Source: Microterricola viridarii | GTDB taxonomy: Bacteria; Actinomycetota; Actinomycetes; Actinomycetales; Microbacteriaceae | Assembly: GCF_900104895.1 (NCBI RefSeq) | Contig: NZ_LT629742.1 | Location: 124,001-188,000, forward strand | Direction: 5' to 3' | Length of the DNA: 64,000 nucleotides | Shown here: piece by piece, positions 52,374 through 61,744 of the stretch | How the letters are laid out: the number at the start of each line of letters is the position of its first letter | Position numbering within the stretch: position 1 is the stretch's first letter | Made by a program: the position numbers and the translations under genes | The notes under the pieces: model-generated | Database searches by the model: none | What the model saw: the letters and a program-made list of their open reading frames with translations, nothing else | What the model was told of the DNA's origin: nothing

Positions 52374-53342
52374 CTAGGCCAGCGCGTCGGCAACCTCGTC
52401 GATCATCGTGTTGATGGCGGTGAGGCCGGAGATCACGATGTACCAGGCGGTGCCGTCGAGCTGCGTGACCTGGTCGCTCTGCCATGCGGTCGTGCCGGCG
52501 ACAACCTCGTTGTCGAGCACGGTGAGCGCGGCGGCTCCACCGGACTCGCCGACGGCGACATCGCGGTCGACGACGAAGAGCCAGTCGGGGTTGGCCTCGC
52601 GGATGAACTCGAACGAGATCGGGTCGCCGTGCGTGGAGGCGTCGACGTCGGGCACGGCGGCCGTGAGGCCGAGTTCGGTGTGCAGCCAGCCAAAGCGCGA
52701 GCCCGGGCCGAAGGCGGTGACCTCACCGGCGTTGGTCATGACGATGAGGCCGGTCCCGGCATCCGGGGTCAGCTTCTGCACGGCGGCGATCTTCTCGTCG
52801 ATGGCCGCGAAGGCGGTGTCGACCTCGTCCTGCTTCTCGAAGATCTCGCCCAGCGTCTCGGCGTTGGCGCGGAAGCTCTCGAGGTAGTCGGCCGGGTCGG
52901 TGCTGAGGTCGATGGTCGGCGCGATGGCGCTGAGCTCGGGAAGAGCGGATGCCGAGCGCTGCGCGACGATGATGAGATCGGGGGCGGCGGCGTTGACGGC
53001 CTCGTAATTGGGCTCCTTGAGCGAGCCGAGGTCAACGTAGTCGTCGCCCGCGTAGCTCGTGAGGTAGGTCGGCAGGTTCTGCTTGGGCACACCGGCAACA
53101 TCGACATCGAGCGCGTCGAGGGTGTCGAGCACGCCGAAGTCGAGCACGAGGACGGTCTGCGGGTTGACCGGGACGACGGTCTCGCCCTGCGCGTGCGTGA
53201 CGGTGATCTCGCTCGCAGCCTTCTCGGTTGCCTGCGGAGGCGTCCCGGCCTCGCCCTGCGGGTTGGCGCAGCCGGCGAAGAGCAGCGCGCCGGCCGCGGC
53301 GAGCGCGAGGGCGCCAAGAGGTCGAATCTGGGCGTGCGTCAT
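52374..53342 (-). CDS. Siderophore-binding lipoprotein (YclQ/FatB-like)
   Basis: A 322-residue lipoprotein with signal peptide and lipobox FAGC (Cys25). The mature part is a TroA/FecB-type binding protein: VPVNPQTVLVLDFGVLDTLDALDV, VAGVPKQNLPTYL and the characteristic LTAAVP...HGDPISFEFIREANPDWLFVVDRD. This resembles the petrobactin/catecholate group (YclQ, CeuE). GGAG seven bases upstream of the ATG. First gene of the importer operon; a DtxR/IdeR box lies 115 bp upstream. Confidence 0.91.
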   Translation of the reverse strand: MTHAQIRPLGALALAAAGALLFAGCANPQGEAGTPPQATEKAASEITVTHAQGETVVPVNPQTVLVLDFGVLDTLDALDVDVAGVPKQNLPTYLTSYAGDDYVDLGSLKEPNYEAVNAAAPDLIIVAQRSASALPELSAIAPTIDLSTDPADYLESFRANAETLGEIFEKQDEVDTAFAAIDEKIAAVQKLTPDAGTGLIVMTNAGEVTAFGPGSRFGWLHTELGLTAAVPDVDASTHGDPISFEFIREANPDWLFVVDRDVAVGESGGAAALTVLDNEVVAGTTAWQSDQVTQLDGTAWYIVISGLTAINTMIDEVADALA

Positions 53343-53456
53343 GAGGGTGCTCCAATGCGGTGGGGTTTCTGGGGGCTGCAGTGCGCAACGCCGACGTGCC
53401 GCGGGGCGGGTGAACCAGGAGCGGGCCGAAGCCGTCGCCAGGCAATCCGAGACAAC

Positions 53457-53475
53457 ATTGGATAGGCTAACCTAA
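53457..53475. promoter_or_regulatory. DtxR/IdeR-type iron box
   Basis: The 19-bp site ATTGGATAGGCTAACCTAA matches the consensus TTAGGTTAGGCTAACCTAA at about 15 positions, including the entire right half. It lies upstream of the siderophore importer operon (start 53342) and 150 bp from a divergent gene. Predicts iron-dependent repression of the importer. Confidence 0.8.
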
Positions 53476-53627
53476 CTTTCCTCTGGCTGTCGAACCGACT
53501 CGGCTCCTTCCATGGCTTTTACCCTACGCCGCCGGAGCGCTGAGCTGCGCGGCTTCGCCTCGGCCGGCGACGGTGAGGTCCGTTTCCCGCCGACCGCGCA
53601 GCAGGTGCCGCGGCTACGGTGAGGGGC

Positions 53628-54413
53628 ATGACCGACATCGACACCACCGCCGCCCGCGCCACCGACCTCCTCCGCCTGCACGAGGCACCGGAGCTGTTGC
53701 AGCTCGTCAACGTCTGGGACGTGGTGAGCGCCCGCGCCGTCGCGGCCCTGCCGGAGACCCGCGCCCTGGCCACCGCGAGCCACTCGATCGCGGCGAGCTT
53801 CGGCTACCCGGACGGCGAGGCCATCCCCCGCGAGCTCATGCTGGACATGGTCGGCCGCATCGCGGCCAGCACCGAGCTGCCGCTGACCGCCGACCTCGAG
53901 GCCGGCTACGGCGACGCCGGTGACACCACCCGCCGCGCGATCGCCCTCGGCGTCGTCGGCGCGAACATCGAGGACGAGCTGAAGCCCCTCGCCGAGTCCG
54001 TCGCCGCCATGACCGCGGTGGTCGCCGCCGGCGCGGCCGAGGGCGTCCCGTTCGTGCTGAACGCCCGCACCGACGCGTTCCTGCGCGGCGGCGACCGCCC
54101 GCTCGAGGTGATCGTCGCCGACGCCATCGAGCGCGGCCGCGCCTACCTGGACGCCGGCGCCGCCTGCGTGTTCGTGCCGGGCAACTTCGGCGAGGACGTC
54201 GTTGCAGAGCTCGTCGAGGCCTTCGGCCCGCGCCGCCTCAGCGTGATCGGGCTGCCGCTGCTGCCCTCCCCCGCCCGCCTCGCCGAGCTGGGCGTCGCCC
54301 GCGTCTCCTACGGGCCGTACGTGCAGCGCGTCGCCCTGACCGCGCTGCAGGATGTCGCGGGCGCCCTCTACGCCGGCGGCGAGATCCCGGCCGACACCCG
54401 CGCCCTCAACTAG
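53628..54413 (+). CDS. PEP mutase / isocitrate lyase family enzyme
   Basis: A 261-residue TIM-barrel enzyme. Motifs: [33 protein letters not shown] (metal-binding acidic cluster), [11 protein letters not shown] and [11 protein letters not shown]. The KKCG-type catalytic loop of true isocitrate lyases is absent, so it belongs to the broad carboxyphosphonoenolpyruvate/oxaloacetate-hydrolase-like group. ATG 53628 (MTDIDTT) is preferred over GTG 53619. Substrate unknown. Confidence 0.85.
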   Translation: MTDIDTTAARATDLLRLHEAPELLQLVNVWDVVSARAVAALPETRALATASHSIAASFGYPDGEAIPRELMLDMVGRIAASTELPLTADLEAGYGDAGDTTRRAIALGVVGANIEDELKPLAESVAAMTAVVAAGAAEGVPFVLNARTDAFLRGGDRPLEVIVADAIERGRAYLDAGAACVFVPGNFGEDVVAELVEAFGPRRLSVIGLPLLPSPARLAELGVARVSYGPYVQRVALTALQDVAGALYAGGEIPADTRALN

Positions 54414-54471
54414 CCCGAGCGCCCGCCACCGCGCCGATGCCCGCTGCGGAGCGCGAGTAGGCTGGATGCTC

Positions 54472-54879
54472 GTGCTCAGAACCATGCTCAGCGGCAAGAT
54501 CCACCGCGCGACCGTCACCCACGCCGACCTCGACTATGTCGGCTCGATCACGATCGACCGGGACCTGCTCGAGGCGGCCGGCATCCTGCCCGGCGAGCAG
54601 GTCGCCGTCGTCGACGTCACGAACGGCGCCCGGCTCGAGACGTACACGATCGCCGGCGAGCGCGGCAGCGGCGTCGTCGGCATCAACGGCGCGGCCGCTC
54701 ACCTCGTGCACCCGGGCGATGTCGTCATCATCATCGCCTACGGACTGATGCCGAGCGACGAGGCAATCGCGTTCACCCCGCGCGTCGTGCACGTCGGCGC
54801 AGCCAACGAGATCATCCACCTGGGCACGGATGCCGCGGAGTCGGTCGTGGCCGGGCTGCAGCGCCCGCCGCACGCATAG
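54472..54879 (+). CDS. panD: Aspartate 1-decarboxylase (pyruvoyl enzyme)
   Basis: A 135-residue proenzyme that makes beta-alanine for pantothenate/CoA. It self-cleaves at Gly24-Ser25 in DYVGSITID to form the pyruvoyl group. [20 protein letters not shown] is the second conserved block. The GTG start at 54472 gives the usual MLRTML N-terminus; ATG 54466 is an alternative two codons earlier. No panB/panC neighbours. Confidence 0.95.
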   Translation: MLRTMLSGKIHRATVTHADLDYVGSITIDRDLLEAAGILPGEQVAVVDVTNGARLETYTIAGERGSGVVGINGAAAHLVHPGDVVIIIAYGLMPSDEAIAFTPRVVHVGAANEIIHLGTDAAESVVAGLQRPPHA

Positions 54880-55062
54880 CGCGACACGAAGCGCCGCGAA
54901 ACGCGGCAGCCACCTCCACGGAAGCCGGTGGACAGCGACCGCTGCTTGGCGGGTTTCGACTGCCCCGCGCGTCCCACCGCGTGACTGCTCCACCCCGCTT
55001 CACGTCTGTAACGAAATGATCTCCGCTGCCGTGCATCGCCGGCGTCGTGACACGATCTCCAC

Positions 55063-55518
55063 ATGAAGCCTTTTCGATTTGGGACGGTTGCGGGCGCAGT
55101 GGCGGTGGTGGCCGGGCTGTTCACGCTCACGGGGTGCGCGACGGGCCTGCCCGGGCCAGGCGTCTTCGGCGATGGGTCGCACGCGGAGCGAGTCGAACGC
55201 GGAATCCCCGACGGCTGGGAGGGGCCGAATCCCGATCTTCTCGATGGTGTGCCCGTCGTCGGATGGGTGAGCGACACAGAGTTCGGGGTGGTCACGATGG
55301 GAAGCGGCAGTTGCCCGGCTGTCGCCGGTGAACTGCAGATCCTCGGCGACGACAGTGTGCGGATCGAGTTCGGCCAGTCGCCGCGCAACCCCTGCACGGC
55401 AGACTTGCGGGCGACCACGCACATCTATCAGTTGCCGTCGGAGGTGGCTGTGCGGCCGGTGACCGTGACTGTCTGGTACGACGACTTCGACACGGAGTAC
55501 ACGCTCGAACTCGGCTGA
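55063..55518 (+). CDS. Hypothetical lipoprotein
   Basis: A 151-residue secreted protein with a signal peptide and lipobox LTGC (Cys near residue 25). The mature domain has two further cysteines (GSGSCPAVAGEL and RNPCTADLRAT) that could form a disulfide, and a beta-rich C-terminus. No family recognised. Between panD and it (54880-55062) no other feature is seen. Confidence 0.75.
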   Translation: MKPFRFGTVAGAVAVVAGLFTLTGCATGLPGPGVFGDGSHAERVERGIPDGWEGPNPDLLDGVPVVGWVSDTEFGVVTMGSGSCPAVAGELQILGDDSVRIEFGQSPRNPCTADLRATTHIYQLPSEVAVRPVTVTVWYDDFDTEYTLELG

Positions 55519-55662
55519 TCGTGCGGCGTCTCCCCCGACCGGCCGAGCGGGTGACGGGCCTGGCGCAGAATCCCCCGCGCGACGGATGCAGCGGGCGCCG
55601 GGGCCTCAATAGGGTGGAGGCGTGGCGGGGGTCCCTGCCGAGCACAAGGCAGAGAGGATTCC

Positions 55663-56565
55663 ATGCCCATCGGAGTGCCCATCGAGTTCGCCGGGGTGAC
55701 GAAGCGCTTCGGCGCCGTCAACGCCGTCAACGACCTCTCCTTCACCGTGGAGCCGGGCCGGGTCACCGGCTTCCTCGGCCCGAACGGTGCAGGCAAGACC
55801 ACGAGCCTGCGCATGCTGCTCGGCCTCGTGCGACCCACCAGCGGAACCGCCACCTTCGGCGGAGTTCCCTACCGCCAGCTGCCGAACCCGCTCACCGCGG
55901 TCGGCGCGGCGCTCGAGGCGGCCAGCTTCCACCCGGGGCGCACCGCCCGCAACCACCTCGGCGTCTACGCCGCCGCGGCCGGCCTCGACAAGACCAGGGC
56001 CGACATCGTGCTCGACAAGGTCGGGCTCAGCGAGTACGCCGATCGCCGCGTCGGCGGCTACTCGCTCGGCATGCGCCAGCGCCTCGGTCTGGCCGGCACC
56101 CTGCTCGGCGACCCGGGCGTGCTCGTGCTGGACGAGCCGATCAACGGCCTGGACCCTGAGGGCATCAAGTGGATCCGGCTGTTCCTGCGCGAGCTCGCGG
56201 CAGAGGGCCGCACCGTGCTGGTCAGCTCCCACCTGCTCAGCGAGGTGCAGCAGAGCGTCGACGACGTCGTCATCATCGCCAAGGGCCAGCTCGTGCACCG
56301 CGGCCCGCTCTCCAGCCTCGACACCGAAGCCACCCCGCACGTCATCGTCAACTCCCCCACCCCCGAGGCACTCGCCGCCGCGCTCACAGCGGCCGGCCTC
56401 AGCCACGCCCCGGCCAGGGCCGGGCTGCTCGTGGCGGCATCCGACCCCGCCCAGATCGGACACATCGCCTTCGCGGCCGGTGTTGAGATCAGCGTTCTGC
56501 ACCGACAGGAGACCGGCTTGGAAGACTCCTTCCTCAGCTTGATCGCGGGAGGTGGCGAGCGATGA
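55663..56565 (+). CDS. ABC-2 type exporter ATPase
   Basis: A 300-residue ATPase: Walker A GPNGAGKTT, signature YSLGMRQRLGLAG, Walker B VLVLDEPINGLDPEG, switch LVSSHLLSE. The C-terminal 80 residues match the drug/bacitracin-exporter type. It overlaps the permease gene at ATGA. Possibly self-protection or antibiotic efflux; no synthesis genes or two-component system adjoin. Confidence 0.92.
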   Translation: MPIGVPIEFAGVTKRFGAVNAVNDLSFTVEPGRVTGFLGPNGAGKTTSLRMLLGLVRPTSGTATFGGVPYRQLPNPLTAVGAALEAASFHPGRTARNHLGVYAAAAGLDKTRADIVLDKVGLSEYADRRVGGYSLGMRQRLGLAGTLLGDPGVLVLDEPINGLDPEGIKWIRLFLRELAAEGRTVLVSSHLLSEVQQSVDDVVIIAKGQLVHRGPLSSLDTEATPHVIVNSPTPEALAAALTAAGLSHAPARAGLLVAASDPAQIGHIAFAAGVEISVLHRQETGLEDSFLSLIAGGGER

Positions 56566-57389
56566 CCTTCACCCGCGCCCTCTCGGCCGAGTTCCTCAAG
56601 TTGTTCAGCACCCGCCTCTGGTGGATCCTGGCGCTCGTCCTCTTCCTCTACGTCGGCGTCATGGCCGGCGGGCTCGGCGCACTGTTCGGCTGGGCCGCCA
56701 GCGGCGGCGACGCCTCCGCTGCCGGGGTCAGCCCGCTCCCGCCCGGGATGAACCTGCACGCCGTGATCTACAGCATGGCGTCCTCGATCGGCTACGTGTT
56801 CCCGGTGCTGCTCGGCGCCTTTGCCGTCACGGGCGAGTTCCGGCACCAGACGCTCACCCCGACGTTCCTGGCCACCCCGCGGCGCGGCATCGTGCTGGGT
56901 GCGAAGGTCGTCGCCATGCTGCTCGTCGGCGCCCTGTTCGGCGTCATCGCCTGGGCGTCGACGGTCGGCCTCGGTGCCGCGGCACTCGGTGCCTTCAACC
57001 TCGACACCGCGCTCGACAGTTCGGACACCTGGGCGATGGTCGGCCGCGGCGTGCTGGCGATGGCGCTCTGGGCGGCTGTCGGCGTCGGGCTCGGCGCGCT
57101 CGTGCCGAGCCAGGTCGCCGCGCTGATCATCGTGATCGCCTTCACCCAGTTCCTCGAGCCCGTGCTGCGCCTGGTCTCCTCCTTCAACGAGGTCACCGCC
57201 AACATCGCGCGCTTCCTGCCCGGCGCGGCGAGCGACTCCCTCGTCGGCGCGAGCTTCTACTCGGTCGCCATGCCCGGCGGCTCCGCCGAGACGCTGTTCT
57301 GGTGGCAGGGCGGCCTCGTGCTGCTGGCCATCGCCATCGTCACGACCGTCGCCGGCTATTTCACCAGCTGGCGCCGCGACGTCACGTGA
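56562..57389 (+). CDS. ABC-2 type exporter permease
   Basis: A 275-residue membrane protein with six hydrophobic segments. The N-terminal RALSAEFLKLFSTRLWWILALVLFLYVG and TGEFRHQTLTPTFLATPRR motifs are typical of ABC-2 exporters of the NatB/bacitracin-like class. Coupled by ATGA overlap to the ATPase gene; together they form a complete exporter. Confidence 0.9.
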   Translation: MTFTRALSAEFLKLFSTRLWWILALVLFLYVGVMAGGLGALFGWAASGGDASAAGVSPLPPGMNLHAVIYSMASSIGYVFPVLLGAFAVTGEFRHQTLTPTFLATPRRGIVLGAKVVAMLLVGALFGVIAWASTVGLGAAALGAFNLDTALDSSDTWAMVGRGVLAMALWAAVGVGLGALVPSQVAALIIVIAFTQFLEPVLRLVSSFNEVTANIARFLPGAASDSLVGASFYSVAMPGGSAETLFWWQGGLVLLAIAIVTTVAGYFTSWRRDVT

Positions 57390-57442
57390 TCGGATCGCCC
57401 ATGCCCCCGGCTTGAACCGGCCCCGCTGATTAGGCTGGGGGC

Positions 57443-58492
57443 ATGAGCGATCAGTTCCGGGCCATCGTCGTCGATTCCGTGGCGGATGTCGCGGGCACGG
57501 GCCCCCGGCAGCGCGGCACGCTGCGCACTCTCGACCAGGATTTCCTCACCGCCGGCAGCGACGAGCACCCGGCCGCGATCACCCTCGAGAGCGGCGTCGC
57601 CCTCGACGTCGAGTACTCGGGCGTCAACTACAAGGACGGCCTGGCCGTCGCCGGGCGCCCGGGCGTCGTGCGGCGCACCCCGCTGATCGCCGGCATCGAC
57701 GTCGTCGGCACGGTGCGCTCCAGCCCCGACGCGCGCTGGGCTGCGGGCGAGCGCGTCGTGCTGAATGGCGCCGGCCTCGGCGAGGGCCTGCACGGCGGGC
57801 TCAGTGAGCGCGCCCTCGTCAGCCCGCACTCCCTGGTGCGCCTGCCCAGCGCGATCAGCGCCCGCCGGGCCGCCGCCATCGGAACGGCCGGCTTCACCGC
57901 GATGCTCTCGCTGATGGCGCTGGAGAAGCAGGGCATCGGCCCGCGCTCCGGCGAGATCCTGGTCACCGGCGCGGCCGGCGGCGTCGGCTCGGTGGCCATC
58001 ATGCTGCTGGCCCGCGCCGGGTACAGCGTGACGGCGGCATCCGGCCGGGCGGAGTCAGAGGGCGACTACCTCCGCGAGCTCGGCGCGAGCAGCGTCATCG
58101 ACCGGGCAGAGCTCTCCGAGCCCGGCCGCCCGATGCAGAGCACCCGCTGGGCGGGCGCCATCGACTCCGTCGGCGGCACGATCCTCGCCAACGTGATCGC
58201 CCAGACCGGCTACGGCGGATCCGTCACCAGCTGCGGCCTGGCCGCCGGCGTCGAGCTGCCGAGCACGGTGCTGCCGTTCATCCTGCGCGGGGTGAACCTG
58301 CTCGGCGTGAACTCGGTCGACGCCCCGCTCGCCCTGCGCGAGGCGGCCTGGATGCGGCTGGCCGCCGAGACGCGCTTTGAGCTGCTCGACGAGCTCAGCA
58401 CCGAGATCGGCCTCGCAGCCGTTCCGGAGGCGGCGGAGGCGATCCTCGCCGGCACCGTGCGCGGGCGCACCGTCGTCAACGTCCGCGCGTAG
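57443..58492 (+). CDS. acuI: Acrylyl-CoA reductase-type medium-chain oxidoreductase (YhdH/AcuI family)
   Basis: A 349-residue NADPH-dependent enzyme: VEYSGVNYKDGLAVAGRPGVVRRTPLIAGIDVVGTV, then GAAGGVGSVAIMLLARAGYSVTAASGR (nucleotide binding), with no zinc ligands. Matches the YhdH/YhfP group, in which AcuI reduces acrylyl-CoA to propionyl-CoA. That product could feed the prpDBC operon of this window. Physiological substrate inferred from family only. Confidence 0.85.
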   Translation: MSDQFRAIVVDSVADVAGTGPRQRGTLRTLDQDFLTAGSDEHPAAITLESGVALDVEYSGVNYKDGLAVAGRPGVVRRTPLIAGIDVVGTVRSSPDARWAAGERVVLNGAGLGEGLHGGLSERALVSPHSLVRLPSAISARRAAAIGTAGFTAMLSLMALEKQGIGPRSGEILVTGAAGGVGSVAIMLLARAGYSVTAASGRAESEGDYLRELGASSVIDRAELSEPGRPMQSTRWAGAIDSVGGTILANVIAQTGYGGSVTSCGLAAGVELPSTVLPFILRGVNLLGVNSVDAPLALREAAWMRLAAETRFELLDELSTEIGLAAVPEAAEAILAGTVRGRTVVNVRA

Positions 58493-58503
58493 GGCCGGCC
58501 GCC

Positions 58504-59625
58504 GTGACCGCGCAGCTGAGCCGTAGCCAAGCCGTCGCGCACCGGATGAACAACCACGCCCTCTGGTCGCCGCGCGCCGGCCCGCCCGGCGAGCTGGTGC
58601 GCCGCTTCGTCGCCATGCAGGCACAGGAGTACAGCTACGCGCTCTGGGCGATCGCGCAGCGCCTGCGCGGCACGCCAGACGCGGCAGGCCTCGCCGTCGC
58701 CGCCGACCGCGGCGAGATCCTGCGCACCCATGTGCTGCGCCCGACCTGGCACTTCGTGACGCCCGCGGACGCCGACTGGCTGCTGCGGTTGACCGGGCCG
58801 CGCGTGCAGCGCATCAATGCGGCCTATCTGCGCCGCACCTCCGTCGACGCGACAACGCTCGACCGGGCGTTCGCGCTCATCCTCGCCGAGCTCGCCGGCG
58901 GGCGGCACCGCACCCGCCCCCAGCTTGCGGACGCACTCCGCGCCCACGGGCTCGATCTCGGCGGGCTGGCGCTCAGCCTCGTCATGATGGAGGCCGAACT
59001 GCAGCGCCTCGTGATCAGCGGCGCCTCCAGCGGCAAGCAGCGCGGGTATGCGCTCTTCGAGGAGCGCGTGCCGGATGCCGGCGGGCCGTTCGAACGGGAG
59101 CGGGCGCTGGCCGAGCTGCTCGCGCGCTTCATCGCCACCCGCGGGCCCGTCACCCTTAAGGACTTCGCGGTGTGGAGCGGGCTCACCCTGGGCGACGCGC
59201 GGGCGGGGCTGGCAATCGTGCGCGAGCAGGAGCCCGGCCGATTCGAGCCGGTGGCGGTCGAGGGCTTCGACTGCTGGTGGCAACCCCCGGCAGCAGTGCC
59301 GGTCGCCGCGCCGGCTGGTGAGAGCACGCTTCAGCCGCGCGTCGATCTCGTGCAGGGCTACGACGAGTACGTGATGTCGTACACGCCCAGCAAGGTGCTC
59401 ATGCAGTTATCGGAATATGAATTCGCCGGCGGCACACTGCTGCACACCGTGCTGGTCGACGGCGTCATGGCCGCGCAATGGAAGCACGTGCTGCGGGCCC
59501 GCGACGCGACGGTCGTTGTCGACCGCCTGCGGGCGATGTCGTCCGCCGAGCGCGCCGCGGTCGAACGGTCGACGGAGGCCTACGGCCGCCACCTCGGCGT
59601 GCCGGTGCAGGTGGAGTGGTTGTGA
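58504..59625 (+). CDS. HTH_42 DNA glycosylase-like protein (AlkX/AlkZ family)
   Basis: A 373-residue protein with an N-terminal winged-helix repeat region and the QAQ motif (FVAMQAQEYSYALWAIAQRL), which in AlkZ/YcaQ supplies the catalytic glutamines that excise bulky or crosslinked bases. LRPTWHFVTPADADWLL is another family landmark. GTG start. It follows acuI by 11 bp. Could be a repair enzyme for alkylated or interstrand-crosslinked DNA; activity is inferred. Confidence 0.83.
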   Translation: MTAQLSRSQAVAHRMNNHALWSPRAGPPGELVRRFVAMQAQEYSYALWAIAQRLRGTPDAAGLAVAADRGEILRTHVLRPTWHFVTPADADWLLRLTGPRVQRINAAYLRRTSVDATTLDRAFALILAELAGGRHRTRPQLADALRAHGLDLGGLALSLVMMEAELQRLVISGASSGKQRGYALFEERVPDAGGPFERERALAELLARFIATRGPVTLKDFAVWSGLTLGDARAGLAIVREQEPGRFEPVAVEGFDCWWQPPAAVPVAAPAGESTLQPRVDLVQGYDEYVMSYTPSKVLMQLSEYEFAGGTLLHTVLVDGVMAAQWKHVLRARDATVVVDRLRAMSSAERAAVERSTEAYGRHLGVPVQVEWL

Positions 59626-59664
59626 GAACCCGGTCGTAACTGGTTCGACCAGTTACGCGTTCTC
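59624..59664. terminator. Hairpin between convergent genes
   Basis: Nested arms GAGAAC/GTTCTC (59624-59629/59659-59664) and CGTAACTGGT/ACCAGTTACG (59635-59644/59648-59657), loop TCG. It overlaps the stop codons of both the glycosylase-like gene and the PH-like gene. Confidence 0.7.
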
Positions 59665-60294
59665 GGTGCCGTCGGCCACCGCGCTCTTCGCGTCGGCATC
59701 CGCCACCGCGGAGCTCGCAGGTTCGGAGCTCGCGTCGTCGGCGCTCTGCGCGGCAGTGCCCTGCGCGTCAGCGCTCTGCGCGGCAGTTCCCTGCGCATCG
59801 GGTGCCTTCGTCTTGGCGGCGCGGGCGAGGCGCGGCAGCCGCACGGCACGGGCCTTCGGGTCCTTCGTGGGCGCAGCCCCCTCGGCGCCCGCGCCGGCCG
59901 CTGCCTGCGCCGCGGCCGCGGCCAGGGCAGCTGTCTCGGCGTCGCCGGGGCTCACGTTCAGTGCCCGCACCAGCTCAGCCGCGTGGTTGGTGCTGACGAT
60001 GTGGCGGGCATATTCCCCATCGGCAATATCAATGATGACGGCCTGGCGCTTGTTCTTGATGACGAGGAAATCCTTGCCGCCGTGAAACTTCCAGGTGCCG
60101 ACGGCGAGCACCAGCGGAACGAGCGAACCGGGCGCCCGAATCCCACGGATCCAGATCCACGGGTCATCGGTGATTGTGACGGAGCGGATGGCAGACCGCG
60201 GCACCGAGATCTCGTCCCGGCGCAGCGCAAGCGCCTTCTCGGCGGGGGTGAGTTGAATCTCAAGCCGGTCGGGGTGCACACGCAATGAAGCCAT
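59653..60294 (-). CDS. Hypothetical protein with an N-terminal PH-like domain and Ala-rich tail
   Basis: A 213-residue soluble protein. Residues about 1-100 form a beta-rich fold (MASLRVHPDRLEIQLTPAEKALALRRDEISVPRSAIRSVTI, pieces; then PWIWIRGIRAPGS and GGKDFLVIKNK) that resembles bacterial PH domains. The rest is an Ala/Asp/Gln-rich linker-like tail containing two near-identical DAQGTAAQSA units from a 30-bp duplication (59741-59770, 59771-59800). The start MASLRVHPDR at 60294 has no clear ribosome site. Function unknown. Confidence 0.68.
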   Translation of the reverse strand: MASLRVHPDRLEIQLTPAEKALALRRDEISVPRSAIRSVTITDDPWIWIRGIRAPGSLVPLVLAVGTWKFHGGKDFLVIKNKRQAVIIDIADGEYARHIVSTNHAAELVRALNVSPGDAETAALAAAAAQAAAGAGAEGAAPTKDPKARAVRLPRLARAAKTKAPDAQGTAAQSADAQGTAAQSADDASSEPASSAVADADAKSAVADGTENA

Positions 60295-60427
60295 GCCCCT
60301 AGTCTGCCAAGAGCTACCGACATTCGCCTTGTGCGAAACCTCACAATGCGGTGACGATGCACTGTGTGGCAGCGCCGTGTGGCAAAACTCAGGGGCAGCG
60401 CCGTCGGGCGCCGCCCCTGCTCCCCGG

Positions 60428-61744
60428 CTACTCCGGCTGCGCGGCGGCCGCCGCCTTGGCGGCATCCGGCAGCGCCTCGAGAATGCGCGCGATCACGGTG
60501 TCGTCGTGCGCAGCCGTGACAAACCAGGCCTCGAACACCGACGGCGGCAGCGAGATGCCGCTGGCCAGCATCGACTGGAAGAACGCCGGGTAGCGGTACG
60601 CCTCCTGGGTGAGCACCTCCGCGTAGGATCGGGCGCCGGATGCCAGGTGCGCGCCGAACACGAAGCTGAACAGGTTGCCCGCCCGCTGCACGTGGTGGGC
60701 GACGCCCTCCGCCGCGAGTGCGGCAGAGACGGCCTCCGAGATGAGCAGCGCACTCGCGTTGAGCTGGGCGTAGAGCGCGTCGTCGGCCAGGCGCAGGGTC
60801 TCCAGACCGGCGGCCACGGCGACCGGGTTGCCGGAGAGCGTGCCGGCTTGGTAGACCGGGCCGAGGGGGGCGAGGTAGTCCATCACCTCGGCGCGGCCGC
60901 CGAGCGCGGCGACGGGGAGGCCGCCGCCGATGACCTTGCCGAAGGTGAACAGGTCCGGCGCGTAGCTCTGGCCGTGCGCATTCTCCAGGCCCCAGTAGCC
61001 GGCCGAGCCGACGCGGAAGCCGGTGAGCACCTCGTCCATGATCAGCAGCGCGCCGTGGGCGTGCACGATGTCGGCGAGGGCCGCGTTGAAGCCGGGGTCG
61101 GGCGCGACGACGCCCATGTTGGCGGCGGCGGCCTCGGTGATGACGGCGGCGATGTTGTCGCCGTGCTCGGCGAATGCGGCGCGCACGGCGTCGAGGTCGT
61201 TGTAGGGCAGCACGAGTGTCTGCGCCGCCGTCGCTGCGGTCACCCCGGCGGAGCCCGGCAGCGCGAGCGTGGCGAGACCGGATCCGGCGGCGGCGAGCAG
61301 GCCGTCGGAGTGGCCGTGGTAGTGCCCGGCGAACTTCACCAGCAGCTCGCGGCCGGTGAACCCGCGGGCGAGGCGGATGGCGGTCATCGTCGCCTCGGTG
61401 CCGGTCGAGACCAGGCGCACCTTCTCGACGGGGGCGACGCGCTCGGCGATCAGCTCAGCCAGCTCGGTCTCGGCCGGCGTGCTGGCGCCGAAGGAGAGGC
61501 CGCGGGCTGCCGCGTCCTGCACCACACGGACTACCTGCGGGTGGGCGTGGCCGAGGATGGCGGGACCCCAGCTGGCGACGAGGTCGACGTAGCGGCGGCC
61601 GGCCGAGTCGGTGACGTAGGCCCCGGAGGCCTCGACGAGGAACAGCGGCGTGCCACCGACGGAGCGGAAGGCGCGCACCGGCGAGTTCACGCCGCCGGGG
61701 ATGGCGGCCTGGGCGCGCTCGAAGAGGTTCTCGTTGGTGCTCAT
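60428..61744 (-). CDS. hemL: Glutamate-1-semialdehyde 2,1-aminomutase
   Basis: A 438-residue PLP enzyme of the C5 heme pathway, giving 5-aminolevulinate. Motifs: [16 protein letters not shown] (PLP phosphate), [12 protein letters not shown] (Asp) and [18 protein letters not shown] (Schiff-base Lys). ATGA overlap with hemB, so co-translated. Homology of the C-terminus is intact; normal length. Confidence 0.96.
   Translation of the reverse strand: MSTNENLFERAQAAIPGGVNSPVRAFRSVGGTPLFLVEASGAYVTDSAGRRYVDLVASWGPAILGHAHPQVVRVVQDAAARGLSFGASTPAETELAELIAERVAPVEKVRLVSTGTEATMTAIRLARGFTGRELLVKFAGHYHGHSDGLLAAAGSGLATLALPGSAGVTAATAAQTLVLPYNDLDAVRAAFAEHGDNIAAVITEAAAANMGVVAPDPGFNAALADIVHAHGALLIMDEVLTGFRVGSAGYWGLENAHGQSYAPDLFTFGKVIGGGLPVAALGGRAEVMDYLAPLGPVYQAGTLSGNPVAVAAGLETLRLADDALYAQLNASALLISEAVSAALAAEGVAHHVQRAGNLFSFVFGAHLASGARSYAEVLTQEAYRYPAFFQSMLASGISLPPSVFEAWFVTAAHDDTVIARILEALPDAAKAAAAAQPE

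Noticed and set aside
50802-53465. 887-codon open frame opposite the siderophore importer
   Set aside because: Overlaps two permease genes and the binding-protein gene, all with clear motifs; composition is that of reverse-complement coding.
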